64,000 nucleotides of DNA from Ostrinia nubilalis (Eukaryota; Arthropoda; Insecta; Lepidoptera; Crambidae): positions 12,294,001 to 12,358,000 of the forward strand of contig NC_087108.1 in the NCBI RefSeq assembly GCF_963855985.1. The letters run 5' to 3'. Position numbers and translations under genes: made by a program. The notes beneath the pieces were generated by a model. It was given only the letters and a program-made list of their open reading frames with translations. It was not told the origin of the DNA and made no database searches. Below are positions 20,758 through 31,605 of the stretch, piece after piece (position 1 is the stretch's first letter; every line of letters starts with the position of its first letter).

Positions 20758-21145
20758 TCTGCCGGATCTTACGATAACCTAAATAAAATTACAACAGAAA
20801 AACAAAGCGTGCCAAACAACGCAGTATTATCGGCAGTTCGTAAACACCCAAGGTCGATTCTCTGATGATAAACGAAAGTCAAGTGCTAGAGACTTTGCTA
20901 TCGTAAATTATTAATATCCTATTGGGTTGGGAAGAATGTGGAGATAACCCGATAATGCACTCGACCAAACGGAAGCACCATATATGGTGATGGAATATCA
21001 AGATACGAAGAGTTCCTAGGTGTGACACACGAATCCAAATATGACTTCATTCAATGAGGGACTTTTTGATACTGCACCATCTAGTCCCAAACTATGCAAA
21101 GCTTGTACTATGGAACCAGACAACGGATTTAAAAATACTCAAAAA
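20758..21145. other. Largely unannotated
   Basis: Only a short motif at about 21080-21117 (CTAGTCCCAAACT...AAGCTTGTACTATGG) that recurs inverted at about 26376-26406. Confidence 0.5.
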
Positions 21146-21500
21146 TCATCATCATCATTCAGGCATTAAATCTCCACTGCAAGAGACCCACCCTTTCTAA
21201 CCAACAAATTAAGGATTTGGCATACACTTCCCAAGCTGGCTAGACTGGTTACTTCAAAAAATATATCGAACTTGTTTTGTAAATTATCATTTCAGCCACA
21301 TGACGTGACGTGAACATAGGCCTCCATGATTACCACATCGCAAACATACTATGATGTTATAGTTTTGTAAATAAAAACGAAATTCCCATGGTAGAGCGAT
21401 GATCTGGTGCAAATAAAAAAAAGCACCTGGATCCGGGTAGTGCAGGGCCGGTGATTGTGAAAATCCCTGCCTTTTTAATGGAAGGCATTATGTTGAAACG
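21146..21500. mobile_element. Degraded RTE-B (-) and RTE-A (+) fragments
   Basis: 21146-21181 and 21285-21351 are decayed minus-strand RTE-B ends; 21389-21500 is a decayed plus-strand RTE-A segment. Many indels. Confidence 0.6.
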
Positions 21501-22267
21501 ATATAGTACACTCCCAGGCTAGTTAAATATACATGAACTTGTACATGCACACGTGCTTTGGATTGTGTAGTAAGTAGGTAGTCTTGTCACTGTATGAGTA
21601 TGATTACAAAATACAATTTAGTAACTTAAAAACGTAATTCTGAACTCAACCCAAAACCAGTTACTCAGTTAATTCTTTAATACCTATGTAACTCCCGGTT
21701 GCTTCTGTTTTACTTTTTATATTAGGTTCATACATGAGTGGAATATGAGCAAGCTCAAGCTAAAATCATTAATTAAGTAGTATTCAAAATAAGTCGACAG
21801 ACAATAATGTAATTTACAATTATGTTATCACTTAGCGACGTGTGATGTACCCATAATAATTGTATGACTAAGCGACGCGTGGTAGCACTAAAGGCTGATT
21901 TACACGTATTAAGTAGATAAGTAGGTAACTAAGTTTTATAGATGACCCACGCTGAACTGTCCCACCAAACTCAAAGACAGGGGCGCGCTACCATCGTTCA
22001 ACTATATGGTTTCCAACATGGCAAAAATCGGAACCAGCGATCCGGTATTGACGGTGGCGCCCCGCTGTCAATGTCATGGATAGGACAGTTCAGTATTTTG
22101 GAACTATAACTTGATTTTTGACGGGCGGGGCTTGTCACTTGACACGTTTTGACAAGCAGTTTCATAGTAAACAAGAGCTTGGACGCTTGGAATTAAGTTA
22201 AGCTCTGTACTTATGTATTTTGTGGTTATGGTGACTGAAATAAGGCAATTCCTTCTATATTATTATC
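21501..22267. other. Nothing recognised
   Basis: No supported gene. About 21940-22150 is somewhat GC-richer than its surroundings, without clear structure. Confidence 0.5.
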
Positions 22268-22757
22268 CAGGAACTTCCCACGACCTTTACCAGATCGTCG
22301 GTCCACCTAGTGGGGACCTGCCCACGCTACGTCTTTCGGCGCGTGGTCGCCACTCTAGAACTTTTCTGCCCCAGCGGCCATCAGCTCTACGAGCTATGAG
22401 TCCCACCCACTGCCACTTAATTTTAGTCAATCTGCGGGGTATGTCGGTCACTTTGGTGTTCGTTCGGTCCAATTAGGTAGGTCCAACTTCGAGAAAGAGG
22501 TCAATCGTCGAATCCAACTCGACTGGGCAGTGTTCGGGAAGCTTCGTGACATACTCACGTCCGAAATACCGCAGTGTCTCAAGACAAAAGTCTTTGACCT
22601 GTGTGTTGCCAGTAATGATAATTATAGATACGTGGTCGCTTACTATGGGCCTCATAAGAAGGCTCAAGGTCACCCAAAGGGCAATGGAGCGTGCTATGCT
22701 CAGAGATTCCCTGCGTGATCGAGTCAGAAATGAGGAAATCCTTAAGGAAAAAACCTA
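22268..22757. pseudogene. RTE-A copy with inverted 5' half
   Basis: Two coding pieces of one RTE protein in opposite orientation. Minus 22463-22268 gives KVTDIPRRLTKIKWQW...GRKVLEWRPRAERRSV. Plus about 22480-22757 gives ...RRLKVTQRAMERAM and LRDRVRNEEI. In an uninterrupted protein (33084-33473) the second piece directly precedes the first; here the join is split and the upstream part inverted. This is the layout expected of twin priming. The far 3' end is missing, so a later inversion is also possible. Confidence 0.8.
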
Positions 22758-22819
22758 ATATTGTTAATTAATAAATTTTGTTCGATTCATAATTAATATT
22801 GTGTGTTTGTTTGTTTCAG

Positions 22820-22885
22820 ATAGCACCATGCCGTCCAATAAGGATTATAACAGCAAAAATCACTTCGCTCGTTCTTTCTCTAACA
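22820..22885 (+). CDS. Probable internal exon of an unidentified host gene
   Basis: A 66-nt exon after the acceptor TTTGTTTGTTTCAG and before the donor-like ACA|GTTAGT. In the frame with two leading bases it reads STMPSNKDYNSKNHFARSFS plus N, without stops, and leaves one base at the end. That phase fits the exon at 24958 exactly, joining as an asparagine codon. The exon length is a multiple of three and begins and ends in the same phase, so it could be skipped without a frameshift. The encoded stretch is polar, rich in Ser/Asn/Lys with no domain, like an intracellular tail. Upstream exons were not found and may lie before the window or be separated by long introns. The gene is not recognised; the donor is non-canonical at +3. 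Confidence 0.6.
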
Positions 22886-22929
22886 GTTAGTATTTTTAAC
22901 TTAATTTTTCTTTTGGTATGATACTGAAC

Positions 22930-23027
22930 GCATGCCGCTACCATTCGATCAACATGGAAATCATTGTAGGAGGCCTATGTTCAGCAGTGGACGTCCTATG
23001 GCTGAAATTATGATGACGATGATGATT
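22930..23027 (+). mobile_element. RTE-B 3'-end fragment in intron
   Basis: Runs through GGAGGCCTATGTTCAGCAGT to GGCTGAAATTATGATGACGA. It lies in the intron between the two host exons. Confidence 0.85.
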
Positions 23028-23283
23028 AGATTAAAGGTCTAGCCCTTATAAGGCCCTAAGATCAAGGTACATTTTTTGTTCATTATGCAATATTCCTGCA
23101 CCAAAACAACCGCAGACCATATCGTATGATGCAGTGGGTGTATCATCGATAAAGCTTAGTACTTTGGTATCTTTATTCCAATGTCGTCTGTAACGTCACA
23201 TTAAGTTGTTGGCTGATTGTAATTGGTTGAAAGAACTGTGTCGTTCGACAAGTATAGACATGTACAAGATAAACACTGTGGCA

Positions 23284-23340
23284 TCTTAGGCCTTGTTCCC
23301 ATAGCAATCCAGTAAATGTAGGACTGTAAACTGGACTGTC
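23284..23340 (+). repeat. Empty-site relative of 10505-10700 repeat
   Basis: TTGTTCCCATAGCAATCCAG then TAAATG matches the sequence interrupted by the RTE-B copy at 10523-10675. Confidence 0.7.
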
Positions 23341-23387
23341 ATGTAAAGACACGCGTATTTTTGAACATTTACAGTGAGGTATTCTAA

Positions 23388-23493
23388 GGCTGAGTTGCAC
23401 CACCTAACTTTGACGATAAGCGATGCTTTTTGTTTGGATTTTGAAAGATTTTTGACATTTGTCAAAGTTAAAGTAAGATGGTGCAACACAGCC
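23388..23493. mobile_element. MITE with TAA target duplication
   Basis: 106 bp, GGCTGAGTTGCACCA and complement, TAA on both sides. Same family as 20066-20183. Confidence 0.85.
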
Positions 23494-23663
23494 TAAGATT
23501 TACTGAGTCTATGATGGTAAAAGTAAGAAATGAACGAAGATCGTAGAAAAGTTTTGAGTTTACCCATTTAATTTGGTAAATCTTAGAATTTACTGGAAAA
23601 TCTTTAGATAGACCGGTGCATGGGCTTTTACAGTAACACCTAAACGGATTTAGCATTTCAAGT

Positions 23664-23770
23664 TTAACACTATAGAATGTTATTTATTTATTTAAATACT
23701 TTATTGCACACACATAATAATGTTACGTACAAAAAGGCGAGCTTAGCCAGCTGATCTTGAGCAAAACAAA
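23664..23770 (-). repeat. LINE 3'-tail fragment
   Basis: TTATTTATTTAAATACTTTA then GCACACACA and AAGGCGAGCTTAGCC are typical of the reversed 3' end of a lepidopteran non-LTR element. Non-coding. Confidence 0.45.
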
Positions 23771-24199
23771 GAATTTGATGTTATGATGTTTGCTATAGGT
23801 GTTTTTTTACAACAAAAATGTAGAGTTACAGTACTGACAATATTATTGTCGCTTGCTTCGTGTAATTTAAGTTCCATACGCGATTATTATAATCAGAAGT
23901 ACTTCGGAGTTTTATCAATGGTGCCACTGAATCGTACGATGTGGTCTGTAGTTACATATAGATCTTTAGTTACATTTGTAACTTACTATGTTTGTCGTTT
24001 AGTTTATAATAAGACTGTTTCCCAAATTATTTACTCTTGATTGATTTTTGATGAATTCTCATGATATTTATTTTAAAAACTTTGTTGCCCACTACATCAC
24101 AAAAGGTAGTGATGAACTAACTCTATGCAATAATAGTATTCACTTCTTCTTCTGTTAAACCTTTGGTAATATAAAAGATTACAATATGTAGGATATTTA

Positions 24200-24317
24200 C
24201 CCCCTTACTAATAAAACTTACACGCTTGTTAATCAGTGTTTTAAAGTGACGTTTAGTATAGAAATGTCATTTTAAAACAGTGATCAACAACTGTGTAACT
24301 TTTTATTAGTAAGGGGG
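24200..24317. mobile_element. 118-bp MITE with TTA target duplication
   Basis: Inverted ends CCCCCTTACTAATAAAA and TTTTATTAGTAAGGGGG, flanked by TTA both sides. Non-coding, PIF/Harbinger-like by duplication. Confidence 0.85.
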
Positions 24318-24957
24318 TTAATGAAATTGGAAATCAAACAATAAACAAATCACAATCAGAATGCTACTTTGACACTGGATGAACCCAAGTCAAATATTTG
24401 CAACAATATTTCTGTTAGATGTTTAAGGGTAGGTAGTCTTTGGCACTTTTTGCGTTTTTGGTTAAAGTACCTAATAATGTGCTCACTGTTGATTAAACTT
24501 TGGAAGATCTGAGCGCAAAGGGCGTTTGATTGCAGTCTGCTGATGGATACAGTCTGCTACGAAACGTGAAAGGCGAGAGATCAAACAATACAATTGCATA
24601 CTATGTTTTGTTGATCCCCTTGAGTTGATGGACTATTGAGTTAATGAGGGCTATTGGTTGGGATTTGGTTCTTGAGGTTTATAAGGGTCAATCCGTAAAT
24701 TGTTACATGCCATCTCGTGCTCATATTTAGCAGATAAATATTGGGCAGTCTCGCATGAGATGGTCAATATCCTGTAACCAACATTAATGAAACAAACTAA
24801 GGCGTAACAGCGTATTACACTTAAACATTTCGACGGGTTCATCCAGTGTTAAGTAGCTTAGATGGAAGACCAGTCCTCCGGCAAGCGAAAGGTCGTGGGT
24901 TTCTTGAAATAGATTTGTCTAAACACTATTTTAATGAGCATCTTTGTTCTATTCCAG

Positions 24958-25121
24958 ATGACACCAGCATGTCAGCTAAAGTATACCACCACGCCACAAA
25001 CCTCATGCCACCGACCCCACCAGTATCCCCCACGGGGCTTGCACCCTCGTTCCCTACGGGCAAGTCTTCCACCAGCACCTGGGGCCGGCAGAACAGCCAA
25101 AACGGCGGGAAATACTCATGA
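24958..25121 (+). CDS. Probable 3'-terminal coding exon of an unidentified host gene
   Basis: Starts after a strong acceptor (TTTGTTCTATTCCAG) and ends with TGA at 25119-25121. The first two bases complete the codon left open by the exon at 22820-22885. It encodes about 53 residues, including DTSMSAKVYHHATNLMPPTP, a PPVSPTGLAP proline/serine segment, and a C-terminus NSQNGGKYS. The composition is much richer in G+C and in Pro/Ser/Thr than flanking ORFs. It looks like the disordered tail of a membrane or signalling protein, with PxxP-type SH3-binding potential; this is inference. There is no transmembrane segment or catalytic domain. The start at 24846 given by simple ORF calling lies in the intron and should be ignored. 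Gene identity not recognised. Confidence 0.7.
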
Positions 25122-25630
25122 CAAGATGGCGGATATAAACGCAAGATGGTGGAAAACAAAATGGCCGACGATTGCGTGGTGACGTTGACACGGGTTCCTG
25201 CTGAAATTATTTTGAACAAAAAATACTATTTACATTATGCACATGACATTTATTAGGCGACTCAATTTTAAATTAGTGACTGTCGATAAAATATAATTTA
25301 CATCAACATTATTCCATTGATAAATTGATAATGTTGGTAGGTAGGTATTTTATCTTTAAAATTCGGTCTTGACTCTAAACTACCTACTCTATTGAACGAA
25401 ATCCGTTTCGATTTTAAACTATGTCGTCTCTTTTGTATAGATGAGCTGTAGGTATTGTCAATATTTTCAGAAGGGCTGGGAATATTGGCTGGCACTATGC
25501 GGGAATGACCCAATCTAGGGTAAAGTTCCCGAAAACAGTCCATCTCTACTTTTTTTCATCATTTTTATTTATTGCACCAATAAGATGCAATATTTTAAGT
25601 GTAGTAAATAAACTAAACACGTTATCTATA
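25122..25630 (+). other. Probable 3' UTR of the host gene
   Basis: Follows the TGA. Contains AAGATGGCGGA, AAGATGGTGGA and AAAATGGCCGA in 45 bp, and a first canonical AATAAA at 25607-25612. The exact end is not determined. Confidence 0.45.
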
Positions 25631-26459
25631 AGTGAAATGGGTTTCATGTACCTATTTTCCATGACATTGTTATTGTGTTTGGACTGCTCAAGGTTCTTGT
25701 ACTACGCAATTTATTAACCGCACTGTTTAGTAAATTAGGCATTCCTCTTTTATCGATTATTAATAATACATGTTTGTCCTTTTTCCAGACCGCATGTCAA
25801 TGATATTGATAAGATAAAATGTAGTTACACGTCATCGTACCTAATTGCTTGTCAAATTTTTGGAGAATAGATCTTTCTTTCATTTTAAAAATTATAAGTT
25901 TGCTCCAGTAGTATTTTCAATTTTGTTTTACTTGGCATTGATAACCTAATGTATAAAAAGTTAAATTACTTACTTATTTATAAAAACATGTTGTAAATGT
26001 TTAAAAAATCCGAATATTAATTAGTAAAATTTTCAAAAAAAGTTACCATTAAAATTTATAATTTGATTCCTTTTTTTTGCTTATTTATGTCAATAATTTT
26101 ATTAATTTTGTAGGCACAGTATTGACTTGGAAAATGCTGGCTGTAAAAAAAGTTGAATTAAATTACTAATAATACATTATTGTAATAATAATACATTATA
26201 TCAAGTGTATTTTAGGTTAATACTCATTTATAGTTTGTAAGTACAATTATTTAGAGTCATTTATAATAGTAAAGTAGTTTAATGAATCATTATTTTAAAG
26301 TGCAGTCGACAGTACATAAGACGATACCTGAGTATTTAAAAAAAATAGAACCTGTTACATACGTTGTATAGTACCCATAGTACAAGCTTTGGAAGTTTGG
26401 GACTAGCGGCTTAGTGTAAAAATGTCCAATAATATTAATTTATTAATTTAATTACATAA
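25631..26459. other. Mostly A+T-rich, nothing firm
   Basis: A strong acceptor-like TTTGTCCTTTTTCCAG ends at 25788 but no matching coding exon is clear. 26376-26406 is a short repeat shared, inverted, with about 21080. Confidence 0.4.
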
Positions 26460-26603
26460 GGTACAGTCACCGTCAAATAGTACGTGACACCCGAAGTGGC
26501 CAAAAAGTTGATAATATCACAACCTTATTCCAATTGCAACAAAGACGTGTTGCAAACTTTTTGGCTGATTTGGGTGACACTAACCATTTACTTGACTGTA
26601 CTA
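26460..26603. mobile_element. Short MITE with GTACAGTCA/TGACTGTAC ends
   Basis: About 140 bp with short inverted ends and a non-coding interior. Ends are short, so boundaries are approximate. Confidence 0.5.
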
Positions 26604-26680
26604 CAGTGTTCAGCCGTATGTAGCACTTTTTTTTTTTTTGCAAAAAAATCTAAAAAAAACTGCTCTATCATTTCTGATTT

Positions 26681-26890
26681 GGGTTAGTAGTAGTTTCGCA
26701 CGAACGTGCGAAACGTCCCCTTTCAAAAATAATATTTTCTTAATAGGCGTTCCACCCGGATGTATTGATGTCGCGTGCGAATCGATCGCTACGCTAATAA
26801 TAGTTCTCTTTCTAGAACTAGTAGTATGATAAAAAAATATTATTATTGAAAGGGGACGTTTCGAATTTCGTGCGAAACTACTACTAACCC
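26681..26890. mobile_element. 210-bp MITE with perfect 8-bp target duplication
   Basis: Ends GGGTTAGTAGTAGTTTCGCA and its complement, with inverted similarity of about 40 bp including AAACGTCCCCTTTCAA. TCTGATTT stands immediately outside both ends (26673-26680, 26891-26898). Superfamily uncertain (an 8-bp duplication fits hAT, Merlin or P-like). Confidence 0.92.
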
Positions 26891-26898
26891 TCTGATTT

Positions 26899-28380
26899 CA
26901 CTAGACTATATTAATAAGCTAAAATAAAAAAAAACCTAGTCGATAATAATGCAACAATAATGGTGCCAGATATCGCAGCTTGATGTGTACTTGTGTCGTC
27001 ATCTGTACCATCTCTTCTCTCATTACAATATTATTAGAATAATAGTATTATAATATTAATTTTAAATGGCATGGTTTTTTTCTCACACTATCATCACTTA
27101 TGAACTTAAAACTTTTGGAAGTTGAAGGCTGGGATTAGGGATGTCTCCTGGGTAAAAAGCAAGTTTGAATTAGTCCGTCAGTTAACTTATCAAAAAATAC
27201 TAGAGACGTATTTTTCAATTTTTCAAACTAATAAAAATGAAAGATTAAGCGCGCTAAGTTCAAAAGAAGAGACCCTTATGTATAGCACTTGTTGACGTCA
27301 CGTGGAACTTTGACACACCACACAGCTTCGTAATTACTAGTTTGATTGACGAAATAAAAATATACCTACGTGTCGAATATTTTTTGATAAATACCTAATT
27401 GACGGACTAAAAGTTTTTTTGTAGGAAACTAGCCAGAAGGTTGAATACGCAAAACTGAAACTGCACGTAGACGTATCGTACCCGGATCTTCTTATCGCCA
27501 TAGTATGGTTTGTTATGACGTAGGCACCGCCGAGGGCTTGGCACTGACGCGAGTATAAGATTATCGTTATCACAATTTATTTATGTCGTGACGTCATTGC
27601 CGAAAAAAGGCGCGATCAAACGAATAGAGCTGATTGGACAAAGTTTTCGTAATCGCTTAGATAAATGTAATTCAATTTAGAGCCCAAAATGTAGATAGGT
27701 GCTCTAAATGGAATAGACCAGGTGCTATTCGTGCAGGTGCTATTTGAGCGGGTGCTTAAAGTGGAATACGTCATGTCTTTGTTGTCCAATTTTTTTCGCA
27801 CCAGACTATATTAGGGAAATGTCATTAAATGGGTACTGAGTAGTGGATGGAATGAAGGAATGGCGGTTATTTGTATGTGGCAGATTCTTCTTCTTTTTGA
27901 CCTGTCGACAAACCTACACACACAGTGTCAGCCCAAAACTCCGCTACAAGAGTGGCGTTGTCAGCAGCTTTCATAATTTTCCTGCGTGCAGTTGTTTGGG
28001 CACGCAGGGCACAACATCACGTGCTTCTTCGACTGAGTAACAAAACCGCACTTGCACCCCATGATTGAGCCATCCAAGAATCCTAACCTGATTTATAATG
28101 TTATTTAGGAGTATTACTGAAGGAATGACATTGTTACTGGTATAATGCAGGCCTTATGTAGTAATGTAAAATTATAATATAAATTATGTAAAATTATTAT
28201 GAAATCGGCTAGTTATTATGTGAGAAGAAAACCTGCCTGAATATTGTGTAATGTCACGTTTTAGTGACATAGTCTTATGTATTTGTTTGTATTATATTTA
28301 TTTAGAGGAATAAAATCATTGAAGACATTATGTGGTATTTTATTCTTTATTCTAATTCTGGTGTCAAATTTCATACCACC
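26899..28380. other. Nothing firm
   Basis: No supported gene. About 27716-27765 holds three imperfect units around GGTGCTATT. Short ORFs at 27337-28040 are not convincing. Confidence 0.5.
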
Positions 28381-28383
28381 TTA

Positions 28384-28589
28384 GGTCCGGAACAGACGGT
28401 GAAACGCAACTGCAACGAAACTGCAACTGCTAGTTACTTTTGAGTTGCATCTAAGTTTCTGCCATAGCGTCCGTTGAGAGACCACACATGACGCGACCAG
28501 TTTGAAACTTTCAGTTTCAGTTTCATTCATCAGAATCATCACAAAGTTGCAGTTTCGTTGCAGTTGCGTTTAACCGTCTGTTCTGGGGC
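28384..28589. mobile_element. 206-bp MITE with TTA target duplication
   Basis: Inverted arms of about 45 bp: GGTCCGGAACAGACGG then AACGCAACTGCAACGAAACT at the left, mirrored at the right; TTA on both sides. PIF/Harbinger-like by duplication. Confidence 0.88.
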
Positions 28590-28635
28590 TTACGTGTTAT
28601 TTTTTTTAAATCAGAGTACGGATAGACATACAAAT

Positions 28636-28780
28636 ACCCGTATTCACAAACGATGCTTGCTTAAGTGAAGCAGCAAATCGAACGCACAGCGTTAAATAGA
28701 GCTCTGTGATTGGTTCGCGTGTCACCCTGTGCGTCCACGCGCACTGTGAGATCTCATAGTAATGTTTGTGAATACGGGCG
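28636..28780. mobile_element. Repeat H MITE
   Basis: CCCGTATTCACAAAC...GTTTGTGAATACGGG ends, full length. Opposite orientation to 14480-14622. Confidence 0.9.
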
Positions 28781-29015
28781 ATATTCTCTGACACTCAACA
28801 TTCGTGCGACAGTGCTGCCATCTATTACATCATGTTAAACTTAACATCGTACTATCTATTTGTGTTCGTAAACGGTGTAATTATGATAAAAAACTGTGTG
28901 GTAGCGTATTATGGAATTTATGGATATAGTGTAGGTAAGTAGGTAACTACATAGTTCAGACAAATACCTACTTGATATCTTTCTTACTTGCATTAGTAGT
29001 AGGAAAGGCACAAAG

Positions 29016-29188
29016 GACCGGAAAACGCAGCGTGGGACGACCACCCACAAGGTGGACCGACGACCTGATAAAGGTAGCAGGAAGGCGATGGATGCAGGCC
29101 GCTGCCAACCGTGCGATGTGGAGGTCATTGGGGGAGGCCTATGTTCAGTAGTTTACGTCCTGTGGCTGAAATGATGATGATGATGATG
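29016..29188 (+). mobile_element. RTE-B insertion with 11-bp target duplication
   Basis: 5'-truncated C-terminal RTE coding end with (ATG)n tail; AAGGCACAAAG flanks it at 29005-29015 and 29189-29199. Confidence 0.93.
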
Positions 29189-29516
29189 AAGGCACAAAGC
29201 GATAAGAATGGAAGAACGCTGTAAAATGGTCATATTACATTGGTTATTGAGTTATATTTAGGAAGTGTGATAATGTAGTTCAAATAAAAGAGTTTAATAC
29301 TACAGCCCAAATATTGAAAGTATATAAGCAATAAGGAAAGAATAATGATTTATTGATAGCAAATTTTTTGTAGCTATTCTGTTGATAACAAGACTGTTAC
29401 TTACTGATATTTACATGATTAAGTAGCTTTGATAGCCCCATAGGCTTATTGTTATCTTTCGGAGAAAGTCATATTATTATCAAAATTGCATTGATTATGT
29501 AATTTTATGAAAGTTA

Positions 29517-29725
29517 CTAGCTTTTGCCCGCGGCTTCGCCCGCGTGAAATGTATAGTGTCACAGATCGGCATAAATTATAGTCTGGGTTACAAAAAATAA
29601 TACTGTAAAGTTTCAACAAAATCCATTCAGTAGTTTTTGCGTGAAAGAGTAACAAACATCCAGACATCATGACATCCAGACATCCAAACTTTCGCATTTA
29701 TAATATTAGGTAGTAGGAAGTAGGA
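29517..29725 (-). mobile_element. Helitron-like element
   Basis: Minus: host A, TCCTACTTCCTACTACCTAA 5' end, GC hairpin CGCGGGCGAAGCCGCGG, CTAG, host T. Contains a small internal duplication of CATCCAGACAT. Confidence 0.85.
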
Positions 29726-29935
29726 TGTAGGTACAAAAATACTAGAAAACCGGGTAACAATTTTGGAAAAAACTCTGTTATGATTTGAAGACATTCTTAA
29801 TACTTAGTTTTTATTCATAGAATTATTATACCCCTAAATTTTCCGAAATAGCACGTTGTATGTTTGCTTGATTTTTGCACTATAAGTTGTAAAAATCCTA
29901 ATTTGTGATGGAATTTATACATACACTAGCGGCCG

Positions 29936-29986
29936 CCCGCGACTTCGTACGCGTGGATCCCGCGTTTTACCCCCTTAGGGGCCCGT
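29936..29986 (-). mobile_element. Helitron-like 3' end only
   Basis: CTAG plus GCGGCCGCCCGCGACTTCGT in reverse orientation; sequence identity stops after the CCTTAGGGG segment. Confidence 0.7.
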
Positions 29987-30122
29987 TCAGTTCGTTTGTA
30001 TCAAAAAACTTCCAATTTTTAGTTTTTCTACCTATTAAACGTAGTCCTTAATGGCAGGCAGTGACATCTTGTGTGCAGTTATGACAATAATTATTGATTT
30101 GGGATTGTAGTTCCTCCAAAAG

Positions 30123-30253
30123 CCACTAGGTGTCACTGCTCGTAGTGTAGCGCCATCTAGTAGAAATGTGACGAGCTAAAATGATCCGTGCTATAAACTA
30201 TAGATCATTGATATTTTGTTAAAATTCTATAAATACAACGAAAGATGGCGCTT
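30123..30253. promoter_or_regulatory. Cluster of CTCF-like motifs
   Basis: CCACTAGGTGTCACTG (30123-30138), CTACTAGATGGCGCTA on the minus strand (30148-30163) and AAAGATGGCGCTT (30241-30253). The second fits my recollection of the insect CTCF consensus closely. Occupancy is unknown and the block could be a repeat. Confidence 0.4.
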
Positions 30254-31479
30254 TCGACATAATTTGATATAATTACTCATTTCCAGGGATTTAAGACAAT
30301 TTATTAATTACCAAAAGGTAATCAACATTTTAAGAAAAAGATAAATTAATGGCAAACACTTTATGGATTAAGGATTCACAATGGAGCTGACATATTATCC
30401 ATGTTGATAAAAGCCCCAAATCAAATAAAGAAAAAAAAAATGGATTCGTGCGGTTTGCATATAATTGTCATATTATTTAGTTATACGAGGTATTTACTGA
30501 GATCAATTCTATAAGTCTATTCAAGTAATGAATTAATGAAAGATGACGATATCTGTAAAAATATTGTGACTCTACTGACTTTTTTTTTAAATGTTGTTTG
30601 TTGAAAATGAGTGATTTAACCATAAGTTGTTTACTAGCTTATCAGTTGATATGCAAGCTTTTTCACTAGCAAAGCTCTACTAAAATTGTAAGGAAACAAA
30701 GATCTCCACACTCCATCATTAATTTTTTAAATCACAAACTCATCTCGTACTTTATCCCTAATTTATAACTGGCGATAAAGGAATTATTCAGCCGGGTCGT
30801 AGGTTCGGTTCCCGGCGTTATCTTTCAAAGCGATGAGCTTCCTTTTTTTATTAATTAGAAGTAGGAAATTAAGAGGGAAAAAATAGCCGACTCTTTTGAC
30901 ATTGGCTTTCCAATTTGCAGTTTCGTGGTGATTTTTGTCAGTGGCTTGTTTAGAACATTTGTTTGAACGATAATGTTTTTGGTTGTAAGGTCGAAGAATG
31001 TTATTAGACAAGACTATTCTTAACCGACTTTAAAGTGGAAGAGAGTTGTTTTTTATGTATGTTTACGGATATTTTCGTTTCCTCGGTAATCCTTGTAGTC
31101 AGGACTATGATGATGCAAGTGTAAGAATGCAAATTAAATGTGCTATAACTTTCTTTTAAAAGCTAAATGTAATGTGGTGGTGCCGATGACAGTAGGCGGT
31201 GGCATGGTGGTCCCTTCCCAGTCCCACCAGATGACCTCATAATAAAAAAAACAATGCTTATGTCAGTATACATTATTAAACATGGATTGCTTTACGTAGC
31301 AAAAGGCAGGTATTTGGCCACCTGATGTTAAATGTAGATACAGTCTAGGACGTAATCTTGAGATAATAAATACATACATATTGTTTATGTATCTATGTGT
31401 ATGTCTATTATATTAATATGTATTCGTATGTTATTTATTTTATCTAATGCTATGTAAGTATATTAATTAAACGTCATAT
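30254..31479. other. Nothing recognised
   Basis: No supported gene. A T-arm-like GTAGGTTCGGTTCCCGGC sits at about 30790-30808. Confidence 0.5.
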
Positions 31480-31605
31480 TTATTACACCGCCTTAGTCTC
31501 TCTACTCGACCTGTGGTTGACTGGCAGATAATGCCACCTGGCATTAAGTCCGCCACTGTACATATGCATGTGCAAAAGTGTAAATAAAAAAATAAAAAAA
31601 TAATG
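31480..31605 (+). repeat. LINE 3' tail
   Basis: GATAATGCCACCTGGCATTA then AGTCCGCCACTGTACAT and (AATAAAA)n, a recognisable lepidopteran LINE 3' UTR with poly(A)-like end. Confidence 0.65.

Noticed and set aside
24846..24957. ORF start upstream of the terminal exon
   Set aside because: The segment lies before a strong splice acceptor and reads like intron; the real coding part starts at 24958.
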